DNA of 19,963 nucleotides from Methanobrevibacter sp. Its GTDB lineage: Archaea; Methanobacteriota; Methanobacteria; Methanobacteriales; Methanobacteriaceae. This document shows, piece by piece, positions 7,899 through 13,937 of this stretch. The stretch's first letter is position 1. Every line of letters starts with the position of its first letter. The stretch lies in the NCBI GenBank assembly GCA_017646885.1, contig JAGCLR010000260.1, positions 1 to 19,963 on the forward strand, read 5' to 3'. The position numbers and the translations under genes are program-made. A model generated the notes under the pieces. That model worked only from the letters and a program-made list of their open reading frames with translations, made no database searches and was not told the DNA's origin.

Positions 7899-8510
7899 AT
7901 GATATTAAATGAGAGATTGTTTGAAGATAACGATTTTGGTACAACTAATACTAATAGACCAGAATTAGTCAATTCATTATTGTTAGATTTATTTAAGGAA
8001 TTAGGAGTTGACCCAAAGGTTGCTTCAAGTTCTATGGGGTATGATACTATTGTGTCATACATATCCTTTATTGCTTCTCAAGCATTAGGTGAATCTCTTA
8101 ATGAGTCTGTAGATGAAGATAAATTGTTTTTTGAACTCATACATCTTATAGATAATCTTAATTATAGTGGAGAAGTTGCTAAAGAGATGTCTGATTTTGA
8201 TGATGTTTATAATTCATTAAAAAAGTTATTAAATAGACTTGATAAATATTATTCAAAAGATGAATCTCTGAAAGAATCTATTAATACTGATGATGCTTAT
8301 ACCTATGAAGAATCAGAAAAAGTATTAAAAGATTATACAAATGACTGGAAAAAGGAAAGTGGAACTTCAAGAACTTATTATAAAAAGGAAAAAGATAATG
8401 CAACAGATATATTAAAAAAGCATTATAAAGTTGTGGAAGTTTCTGATGGAAGAGGCTCAAATGACGAAGAAATGTCTTGGGTTATTTCTTATGCTGAGCC
8501 AATTAATTAA
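7899..8510 (+). CDS. Putative head-packaged precursor with two ESLxE sites (203 aa)
   Basis: No family recognised. It starts MILNERLFEDNDFG, which has two L-x-E triplets within nine residues. ESLNE/S at 65-69 and DESLKE/S at 121-126 divide it into three segments. The first contains LGVDPKVASSSMGYDTIV, similar to FGVNPKIVSTKLGYYKIP in the 452-aa protein. The second is helical, ending DVYNSLKKLLNRLDKYY, similar to the 87-aa protein. The third (127-203) has DYTNDWKKESGTSRTYYKKEKDN and ends EMSWVISYAEPIN, a compact alpha/beta-looking domain. Ribosome site AGGAG 5' of ATG 7899. Two of its three modules also occur in neighbouring genes, so it looks like a re-assortment of a shared module set. Virion-internal role is inferred. 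Confidence 0.65.
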   Translation: MILNERLFEDNDFGTTNTNRPELVNSLLLDLFKELGVDPKVASSSMGYDTIVSYISFIASQALGESLNESVDEDKLFFELIHLIDNLNYSGEVAKEMSDFDDVYNSLKKLLNRLDKYYSKDESLKESINTDDAYTYEESEKVLKDYTNDWKKESGTSRTYYKKEKDNATDILKKHYKVVEVSDGRGSNDEEMSWVISYAEPIN

Positions 8511-8591
8511 AATTTTTTCAAATTAAAAAATTTGGTTTACATATAATTTCAAATATTGTTTACAGCTAAATTATATGAGGTGTTTTAAAGA
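8511..8591 (+). promoter_or_regulatory. A/T-rich intergenic stretch with inverted repeat and two TTTACA boxes
   Basis: One of the longer gaps inside the precursor gene block. AAATTTTTT (8510-8518) and AAAAAATTT (8525-8533) are perfect inverted repeats around a 6-nt loop. TTTACA occurs twice, at 8536-8541 and 8559-8564, 23 nt apart, and TATAAT sits at 8542-8547. The spacing of these boxes does not make a standard -35/-10 pair, so I only suggest a possible weak terminator and/or phage late promoter re-initiating transcription ahead of the 265-aa gene. Confidence 0.3.
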
Positions 8592-9389
8592 ATGAAATTT
8601 AAACAAGTTGATGATACAAAATTAGAGGCTCTGAGAATAAAGAGACATAGACTCAGAGAAGAAGATGCTGGAATGAATAAATTCCACATGGTATACACTG
8701 TAGACGGTGTTAAGTCAGAACAAGATGTTTCTGCTGCTAATGTTATGAAAGCAGAAGAGCTTATCAGAAAACAATATGATGGTAAAAATATTATTTTTAC
8801 TTCTAAGCAACCAGTAAAAGAAAATCTTGAAGAAGATAAGATAGCTGATAAGATTAAGTCAAAGCAAGACCCTAAAGAAATGACAAAGAGAGCAATTAGA
8901 ATGTTAAAAAATCTTGGTGGGGAATATAAAGACCTTGTTAAAGAATATAAAGATACTTATGGGGAAAACCCACTTGATGAATCATTAAATGAAGATATGG
9001 AAAGCCCAGAGAAAGTGTTAGAGGCTGATGAAAAAGTTCCACAGACAGAAGAAACAGTTGGTCTTTCTAATGCAATTATTCAAGAAATAAATGGTGAATG
9101 GGAAACTATCCAACATTATAATGACTTGATTTCTATTATGAGAACAGAGGGTAGAGATGACATGGTGAATGTTATCTCAGACATCATAGATGAGGAAAAT
9201 AAACACATTGGGCAGCTTCAAAAGTGCTTACAATTGATTTCTCCAAATGTATCTGAGATTGATTCTGGTGAAACAGAGGCTATTGGACAGTTAGATGCGA
9301 ATGATAATTTATATGCAGATGATAATTGCTTAGATTGTGCTGATGATGATTTTGGGCCACACAGTGGATTTGATATTTATTTAGTATAA
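8592..9389 (+). CDS. Putative head-packaged precursor with C-terminal ferritin-like two-helix domain (265 aa)
   Basis: Three parts. Residues 1-81 include LREED (21-25) and a small domain (FHMVYTVDGVKSEQDVSAAN) ending in ENLEE/D (77-81). Residues 82-134 are helical and lysine-rich, ending DESLNE/D (129-134). Residues ~155-215 look ferritin/rubrerythrin-like: EINGEWETIQHYNDLI carries E169-x6-Y176, and about 30 residues later DEENKHIGQLQ carries E202-x2-H205. A single E ... ExxH set in two helices is the arrangement of encapsulated ferritins, which complete the di-iron site by dimerising. The last ~50 residues are acidic and Cys-containing (CLDCADDD). Ribosome site GAGG. If cut at 134, the product would be a small free iron-binding protein. 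The fold call rests on motif spacing only. Confidence 0.65.
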   Translation: MKFKQVDDTKLEALRIKRHRLREEDAGMNKFHMVYTVDGVKSEQDVSAANVMKAEELIRKQYDGKNIIFTSKQPVKENLEEDKIADKIKSKQDPKEMTKRAIRMLKNLGGEYKDLVKEYKDTYGENPLDESLNEDMESPEKVLEADEKVPQTEETVGLSNAIIQEINGEWETIQHYNDLISIMRTEGRDDMVNVISDIIDEENKHIGQLQKCLQLISPNVSEIDSGETEAIGQLDANDNLYADDNCLDCADDDFGPHSGFDIYLV

Positions 9390-9402
9390 AGAGGTTAAAT
9401 AA

Positions 9403-10968
9403 ATGAAAATTGAAAAGTTAAATGAAAAAGTAGATTGGAAAGTTGCTATGGAAGGTAATAATAGCAACATTGACAGATTAAGAAATGTAGCAACTCAGGT
9501 TAATATCGATCCTGTTATGGGTGAAGTAGTTAGAGAAAATGAAAAATCAGATAAAATGACAGGCGATACATTTAAAAAGCTTTCAAAAGAATTAGATGGT
9601 ATTACTCCTAAAGACCCTGATACTGGAAAGAAAATTACAATAAAGCCTTATACAGAAAAATTAACTCTTGATGAAAATTTGTTTAAAGAATCATGGACTT
9701 CTTTTGGTGGTAGCTGGAGAAATCAAACAGTTAAGAAAGTTAATTATGAAGAAGAAGATATTTCTGATGTTGCTGAAGAACTTATGAACTGGTATGGAGA
9801 ATACTTTGAAGGTTGGGAAGGACCTGACATCAAAGATGCTCTTTATGGATTAAATGGAGAAAGAATTCCTGGTTCTGATTGCCCGATTATCTTTACAATG
9901 GAAGAAGATGAGGATGATGAGCTTGATTTGGGATATGAAGATGAAGAGTATGGTGAATCTTTAAAAGAAAAAAAATCTTCTAAAAAGAAAAAGCATTTAT
10001 GTGAATCTGTTGATGAGCCAATAGCGGTTCTTTCTTTGAATAATTTTGGTGGAATTGAAATTTATGATATAAATGATGAAGAAGTAACTTATGCAATAAA
10101 TGATGGTAATAATATTTCAGAAAAAGAAACAGTTGAATTAAAATGGGATTGTGAAGATGAAGATGGTGACTGTTCTCCATATTTCAATGTGGGAGATAGT
10201 CAGTATTATATAAGGGATTTTATCAAAACAAAGATGTTTGAGTCAAAAAAACTCCATGAATCAGATAGCGGGATTGAGTACAGGGATATGATGTATGATA
10301 TGGTTGAAAATGGAGATGTTGATGCAGGGGAAATTCTTCGTGATTTAATTTACTGGGTTACAGAAGACGATATGGAAGAATTTATGCGAATTCGTAATTT
10401 AATTCCTAAAGAGGACATGGAAGAGTCATTATCATTAAATGAGTATGTAGACGAAAATGAAGTAGTGGATGACGAGTACACTGTTATGGATTTATTAAAT
10501 GACAGACTTTTTGGTTATGGTATAAACAAAAACAACTTTAGATTAAAGTGGAAGTTTGCCGATGTTGACCCTCTTATTAAAAACGAGCAGGGAAAAATAA
10601 AAAGAGGATATTTTTATCCAACGGCAGACAAGGAAAATATAATCCATGGAATGAAAACAGATAGACGCTCATTTACAATGGATGGAGTTGGAGTGTTTGT
10701 TTATGATGAGGAAGAAGCAGAGCTTGCAAGAAAAGCAGCTGAAGAACTTGGTCTTGAATTTAGCATGAAAAAGACAAGACCTGGAAATGCTTTTGACTAT
10801 GTTGCAATAATTAAAGTTCCAGAGGCAATACAGGAAATGCCAGTTAAAGATTATGTTGAATCCATTGGAAAGTCTATGTCAGATTTTTTAAGGGGTACAC
10901 ACAAAGGATTCAAAAAAGATTTTGTAAACCACCCAAACTATGAGTTTAGAAAAGAATCCGAAGAATAA
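9403..10968 (+). CDS. Putative head-packaged precursor with multiple L-x-E sites (521 aa)
   Basis: No family recognised. The N-terminus MKIEKLNEK matches the 87-aa protein's MKVIKLNEA. Further candidate sites are ENLFKE/S (91-96, imperfect), GESLKE/K (184-189), LCE/S (199-201), LHE/S (284-286) and EESLSLNE/Y (340-347). Residues 97-189 form an acidic Trp/Tyr-rich segment (EELMNWYGEYFEGWEG) ending in a run of Asp/Glu. Immediately after comes a 12-residue lysine-rich stretch, KKSSKKKKHLCE. Residues 206-286 begin PIAVLSLNNFGGIEIYDI and look like a small beta domain. Residues 348-521 form the longest uncut part, with FRLKWKFADVDPLIK, RSFTMDGVGVFVYDEEEAELARKAAEELG and a basic C-terminus (RGTHKGFKKDFVNHPNYEFRK). 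It is the last of the precursor-type block. Ribosome site GAGG, ATG 9403. Confidence 0.65.
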   Translation: MKIEKLNEKVDWKVAMEGNNSNIDRLRNVATQVNIDPVMGEVVRENEKSDKMTGDTFKKLSKELDGITPKDPDTGKKITIKPYTEKLTLDENLFKESWTSFGGSWRNQTVKKVNYEEEDISDVAEELMNWYGEYFEGWEGPDIKDALYGLNGERIPGSDCPIIFTMEEDEDDELDLGYEDEEYGESLKEKKSSKKKKHLCESVDEPIAVLSLNNFGGIEIYDINDEEVTYAINDGNNISEKETVELKWDCEDEDGDCSPYFNVGDSQYYIRDFIKTKMFESKKLHESDSGIEYRDMMYDMVENGDVDAGEILRDLIYWVTEDDMEEFMRIRNLIPKEDMEESLSLNEYVDENEVVDDEYTVMDLLNDRLFGYGINKNNFRLKWKFADVDPLIKNEQGKIKRGYFYPTADKENIIHGMKTDRRSFTMDGVGVFVYDEEEAELARKAAEELGLEFSMKKTRPGNAFDYVAIIKVPEAIQEMPVKDYVESIGKSMSDFLRGTHKGFKKDFVNHPNYEFRKESEE

Positions 10969-10993
10969 TTGAATAAATAAAGGAGCATATTAA

Positions 10994-11656
10994 ATGTCAA
11001 ATATGTTTACTAATTATGAAAATTTGGACAGTTCATATGTTCCAAATAACATAAACAAAAAGATAGAAAAACAATTGATGTTAGATGATGAAATTCCTAA
11101 AGTAAAGTATGATAAATTTAAACAAATAGTTGGTTATTCTTGGAGTTATGGTGATACATTTTCTATAAAATATACAGTTGCAAGATCAGTTTATGTTGAA
11201 GAGAATGCAATTATATATTACAATGATGAACATCCAGGTTCCTCTACCGTTGGAATTTATGGACAAAAGGCATATAATCTCAAAACAAGACAATCATGGG
11301 TTTGTATGTCTTTAGACAGTTCTTCCTATAATTGGGTAGAGTTAATTCCTTTTACTTTTCCAGCTAATGGGACAAATAAAGTTTATGTTGAGCCAGATTT
11401 TGACTATAGTGACATGACAGCAAAAGTTATTATAGAAAATTTTAGGCATGAAGAGATTTATTCTACCTCTGGAAGTGTCTCAAAAGGATATATGACAATA
11501 GATATTGATAAAGAGTTATCAGAAAAACTTATACAAGGAATTTATTATTGCTATATAATATTATCTAATAGTGAAAAAGAAATCGTTGATAAAAAATATA
11601 CATTTACTGTGAAGGATAAAACAAATGATATTTTGGGTGATAATAAATGTATATAA
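10994..11656 (+). CDS. Beta-rich baseplate/fibre-associated structural protein (220 aa)
   Basis: It starts MSNMFTNYENLDSSYVPNNI, then has VGYSWSYGDTFSIKYTVARSVYVEEN and TVGIYGQKAYNLKTRQSWVCMSLD. A beta-rich second half follows: VYVEPDFDYSDMTAKVIIENFRHEEIY, then ELSEKLIQGIYYCYIILSN. I recognise this as a type found in large gut Firmicutes phages next to BppU-like proteins; two Ig-like beta sandwiches are likely. It does not carry the ESLxE motif of the upstream genes. It overlaps the next gene by 10 nt and has AAGGAG upstream, so the two are probably co-translated and act together. A tail or baseplate accessory role is inferred from the company it keeps; no exact function is known to me. Confidence 0.6.
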   Translation: MSNMFTNYENLDSSYVPNNINKKIEKQLMLDDEIPKVKYDKFKQIVGYSWSYGDTFSIKYTVARSVYVEENAIIYYNDEHPGSSTVGIYGQKAYNLKTRQSWVCMSLDSSSYNWVELIPFTFPANGTNKVYVEPDFDYSDMTAKVIIENFRHEEIYSTSGSVSKGYMTIDIDKELSEKLIQGIYYCYIILSNSEKEIVDKKYTFTVKDKTNDILGDNKCI

Positions 11657-12009
11657 ATAATATGGGTATTATAAAAATGTTTAGAGGGGACTCATTTAGT
11701 ACAGTCCCCTTTATAAATAATTCCACAGAAATGATAGATGATAAGTATGAAATTACAGCAAATGATACGATTTACTTTGGTTTAATGGAGTGCAATCAAA
11801 GATTTGAGGATGCAATATTAAAGAAAGTTTATACAATTGCTGATGTTGATACGGGTGGGAATATTACTATAAAAATAAACCCTTCTGATACAGTTGATCT
11901 ACTTCCAGGCAAGTATTTCTATTCCATTAAATTAAAGCATGACAATCAAGATGAATCGTTTGATGTATATACTTTAATGCAAGAAACAGAGTTTTGGATT
12001 TTGAGATAA
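11647..12009 (+). CDS. BppU-like N-terminal-domain baseplate protein (120 aa)
   Basis: The sequence IIKMFRGDSFSTVPFINN ... DTIYFGLMECNQRFEDAILKKVYT, then DTVDLLPGKYFYSIKL and QETEFWIL, matches the Ig-like domain found at the N-terminus of BppU upper-baseplate proteins. In phages such as TP901-1 that domain attaches receptor-binding proteins to the baseplate. Here the domain stands alone, so it may be an adaptor or the plug of a fibre made by another gene. ATG 11647 overlaps the previous gene's end; in-frame ATGs at 11662 and 11677 are possible alternatives, since the conserved part begins at FRGDSF. The start region contains an 8-bp GC-rich hairpin (AGGGGACT / AGTCCCCT). Confidence 0.65.
   Translation: MYINNMGIIKMFRGDSFSTVPFINNSTEMIDDKYEITANDTIYFGLMECNQRFEDAILKKVYTIADVDTGGNITIKINPSDTVDLLPGKYFYSIKLKHDNQDESFDVYTLMQETEFWILR
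11685..11710 (+). other. GC-rich 8-bp hairpin inside the 5' end of the BppU-like gene
   Basis: AGGGGACT (11685-11692) and AGTCCCCT (11703-11710) are exact inverted repeats with a 10-nt loop, within codons for the FRGDSFSTVPF region. Such a GC-rich stem is unusual in this A/T-rich genome. It could slow translation or act as a weak transcription attenuator (TTTATAA follows), or it may be chance from the coded residues. Confidence 0.3.
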
Positions 12010-12020
12010 GAGAGGTTTAG

Positions 12021-12506
12021 ATGTTAGTAACTGGAAAAATAAAACCAAATAGATATAGCTGTGGTCATACTAAACTTGATGTTACTGTTTATTTTGCAGA
12101 GAATATTAAAGAAAAGAAAAAGAAAGTAAATGGTGAGCAAGTAGTATCTTATGAGTATGATAGATATGAGACAAGCATTAGGTATAGGCCAGACTATAAA
12201 AAGTATATTGAGGACAATTACAATATGCTTTTAGAAAGAGCAAAAGAAGAAGATAGAATAGCATTATCTAAAGAGTTAAGAGAAAAAAGGAACAAACTTC
12301 TGGCAGAAAGTGACTGCCACATGGCATTAGATAGATTAAATTTAGAAGTTCCAGATGGCAACACATTCGCTATTTGGAAGCCATTTTTAAAATCTCTTGG
12401 TGATGCCTTGACAGGTGATTGGGCTAAATATAGACAAGCTTTAAGAGATTTACCTAATCAAGAAGGTTTTCCTTATAATGTAGAATTTCCAAAAAAGCCA
12501 GAATAG
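12021..12506 (+). CDS. Phage tail assembly chaperone-like protein (161 aa)
   Basis: The C-terminal half has the signature of the phage tail assembly chaperone family (Phage_tail_APC type): LREKRNKLLAESDCHMALDR, then WAKYRQALRDLPNQEGFPYN ending VEFPKKPE. In family members this part reads roughly R-x-LLAETDW ... W-x-x-YRQALRDLP-Q-GFP ... WP-P. The N-terminal half (residues 1-70) is beta-rich with GKIKPNRYSCGHTKLDVTVYF and probably forms the part that binds the tail or fibre. In Firmicutes phages such genes usually sit at the end of the fibre/baseplate genes just before lysis genes, as here. The family is often described as a chaperone for tail or fibre assembly, but many members are uncharacterised. 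Confidence 0.7.
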   Translation: MLVTGKIKPNRYSCGHTKLDVTVYFAENIKEKKKKVNGEQVVSYEYDRYETSIRYRPDYKKYIEDNYNMLLERAKEEDRIALSKELREKRNKLLAESDCHMALDRLNLEVPDGNTFAIWKPFLKSLGDALTGDWAKYRQALRDLPNQEGFPYNVEFPKKPE

Positions 12507-12553
12507 CATAAAGAAAAAAATAAAAAAAAATGTTGTGGGGAGTTTAGAAAGAT

Positions 12554-12931
12554 ATGGATTGGAATAGTTTAGTTCCACTAATAATTACAACAATTGTTGG
12601 TGGAATTGTCGGCTTTTTAGTGAGTTGGGGGATGGTTACTTTACAGAAAAAAGCAGAAGGTAAGGTTCAAGAGTCCAAGGAAGAAAAAGAGGCAAAAGAA
12701 ATTGAATTTCAAGCAATGAAAGAAGCTTGTAAAGAAATGCTTCGCAAGTCTTTAAAAGAAGACTTAGACTATTTTAAGCGACTTGGGTATTGTCCAATAG
12801 AAGATAAAGCCGATATAGAAAATACATATAAAATTTATAATAAAGGTCTTAAAGGAAATGGAAGAGGAACTATGTACTATGAAAGCATAATGGCTCTTCC
12901 AGATTTTTTAGAACACAAAGAGAATAATTAA
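12554..12931 (+). CDS. Holin-like single-membrane-segment protein (125 aa)
   Basis: One clear hydrophobic segment at residues ~6-28 (LVPLIITTIVGGIVGFLVSW) is followed by a Lys/Glu-rich coiled-coil-like stretch (KKAEGKVQESKEEKEAKEI). A conserved domain with LRKSLKEDLDYFKRLGYCPI and NTYKIYNKGLKGNGRGTMYY comes next. The latter matches a Firmicutes-phage family (core: LLRDRI-x-YNHY-x-x-GYCPI ... NIE-YK-YH-LGGNG) found next to endolysins and usually annotated as holin or holin-associated. It lies 17 nt before the endolysin gene, which fits a two-gene lysis cassette. With one membrane segment it would be an unusual holin (class III-like) or a holin regulator. Ribosome site GGGGAG with a long spacer; SLKED at 68-72 is likely a chance match to the ESLxE motif. 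Confidence 0.65.
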   Translation: MDWNSLVPLIITTIVGGIVGFLVSWGMVTLQKKAEGKVQESKEEKEAKEIEFQAMKEACKEMLRKSLKEDLDYFKRLGYCPIEDKADIENTYKIYNKGLKGNGRGTMYYESIMALPDFLEHKENN

Positions 12932-12948
12932 TAGGAGATAAAATAATT

Positions 12949-13680
12949 ATGGGAATTTATATTGAAGATGTAATTAAAATTGCTACTGATGAAATTGGCT
13001 ACCATGAAAAAGCATCTAACTATGATTTAGATAGCAAAACTGGAAATTCTGGTAGCAATAATTATACTAAATATTCAAGAGATTTGTGGGATGCTGACCC
13101 ACATTTTTATCAAGGCCCTAAACAAGGCTATGATTGGTGTACAGTATTCTATGATTGGTGCTTATATCAAGCCTCTGGGAAAGATTCTAAATATTCACAA
13201 AGTATAAAATATTATACGGGACCTTATGGTGCTGGATGCTCATTTGCAGCTGGTTATTATAAAGCTGCTGGTGCTTGGTATAAAGACCCAAGACCAGGTG
13301 ATCAAATTTTCTTTGGTAGTGGCGATAGCTACAGACATACTGGCTTAGTTGAAAAGGTTGATGATAGTAAAGTTTATACTATTGAAGGTAACTCAGAAAA
13401 TCAAGTTAGAAGAAGAAGTTATTCTTTAAAAGATACTTCTATTCTTGGATATGGTAGACCAAAATATGACGGTGACAAAAGACCTGATGATCTTCCATTT
13501 GTAGATGTTAAGAAAAATGCTTGGTACTATGATGCTGTTAATTGGGCATATGATAATAAAATTACAGCCGGAACAGATAGTATACATTTTTCTCCAAATA
13601 AAGATTGCACAAGGGCTGAAGTAGTTCAAATGCTTTATAGCATGAATAAATATCTTGAAGATAACTATTCTAAAAAATAA
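12949..13680 (+). CDS. Endolysin: CHAP amidase/endopeptidase with C-terminal SLH domain
   Basis: A 243-aa peptidoglycan hydrolase for host lysis. Residues ~1-170 form a CHAP (NlpC/P60-like) domain: YDWCTVFYDWC supplies the catalytic Cys64, RHTGLVEKV supplies His130, and TIEGNS (E146/N148) the third polar residue. PRPGDQIFF is the usual phrase before the His strand. Residues ~184-240 are one S-layer-homology domain: FVDVKKNAWYYDAVNWAYDN, GTDSIHFSPNKDCTRAEVV, QMLYSM. SLH domains bind pyruvylated secondary cell-wall polymers, so the enzyme is probably targeted to such a host polymer. SLH usually occurs in sets of three in S-layer proteins; single copies are seen in lysins. No signal peptide, so export depends on a holin. 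Ribosome site AGGAG. Confidence 0.85.
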   Translation: MGIYIEDVIKIATDEIGYHEKASNYDLDSKTGNSGSNNYTKYSRDLWDADPHFYQGPKQGYDWCTVFYDWCLYQASGKDSKYSQSIKYYTGPYGAGCSFAAGYYKAAGAWYKDPRPGDQIFFGSGDSYRHTGLVEKVDDSKVYTIEGNSENQVRRRSYSLKDTSILGYGRPKYDGDKRPDDLPFVDVKKNAWYYDAVNWAYDNKITAGTDSIHFSPNKDCTRAEVVQMLYSMNKYLEDNYSKK

Positions 13681-13707
13681 AAATTCCTCCAATAAGGAGA
13701 AACTGCA

Positions 13708-13926
13708 ATGGCAAATATAACAATTAAATATAACAACGAGATTATAGGAGAGCTTAATAATTTAGGCTCTCTTATAATGAAAACAGCAGGACATGGATGT
13801 GAATATGATATTGAATTATATTATATTAATTACTGTCCAAGAACAGAGTCTACTTCAAATTTCATGATAGATTCATTTTTTGAAGATTTTATTTTGAGCA
13901 GTTCTGCTATAGAAATTATAGAATGA
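13708..13926 (+). CDS. Small beta-rich phage protein (72 aa)
   Basis: It begins MANITIKYNNEIIGELNNLG and continues SLIMKTAGHGCEYDIELYYI. Small proteins and domains starting ITIKYNN-x-I-x-x-L are common beside tail-fibre proteins in Firmicutes phages, and I place it there tentatively. No catalytic motif. The ribosome site AGGAGA sits in a small hairpin: CTCC at 13687-13690 can pair with GGAG at 13696-13699 across AATAA, which may tune translation. The gene ends 11 nt before the DUF6273 protein, suggesting the two products work together. Function unknown. Confidence 0.5.
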   Translation: MANITIKYNNEIIGELNNLGSLIMKTAGHGCEYDIELYYINYCPRTESTSNFMIDSFFEDFILSSSAIEIIE

Positions 13927-13937
13927 GGTTCATGTGA

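Noticed and set aside
8536..8576. Sigma70-type promoter before the 265-aa gene
   Set aside because: TTTACA and TATAAT boxes are present but not at a workable 16-18 nt spacing; kept only as a low-confidence regulatory stretch.
2079..10968. ESLxE repeats as DNA-level repeats (CRISPR-like or recombination sites)
   Set aside because: Codons differ between copies and spacing is irregular, so the repeat is a protein motif.
12752..12772. SLKED in the holin-like protein as another cut site
   Set aside because: Single, lacks the preceding Glu, and lies in a membrane protein of the lysis cassette; chance match.
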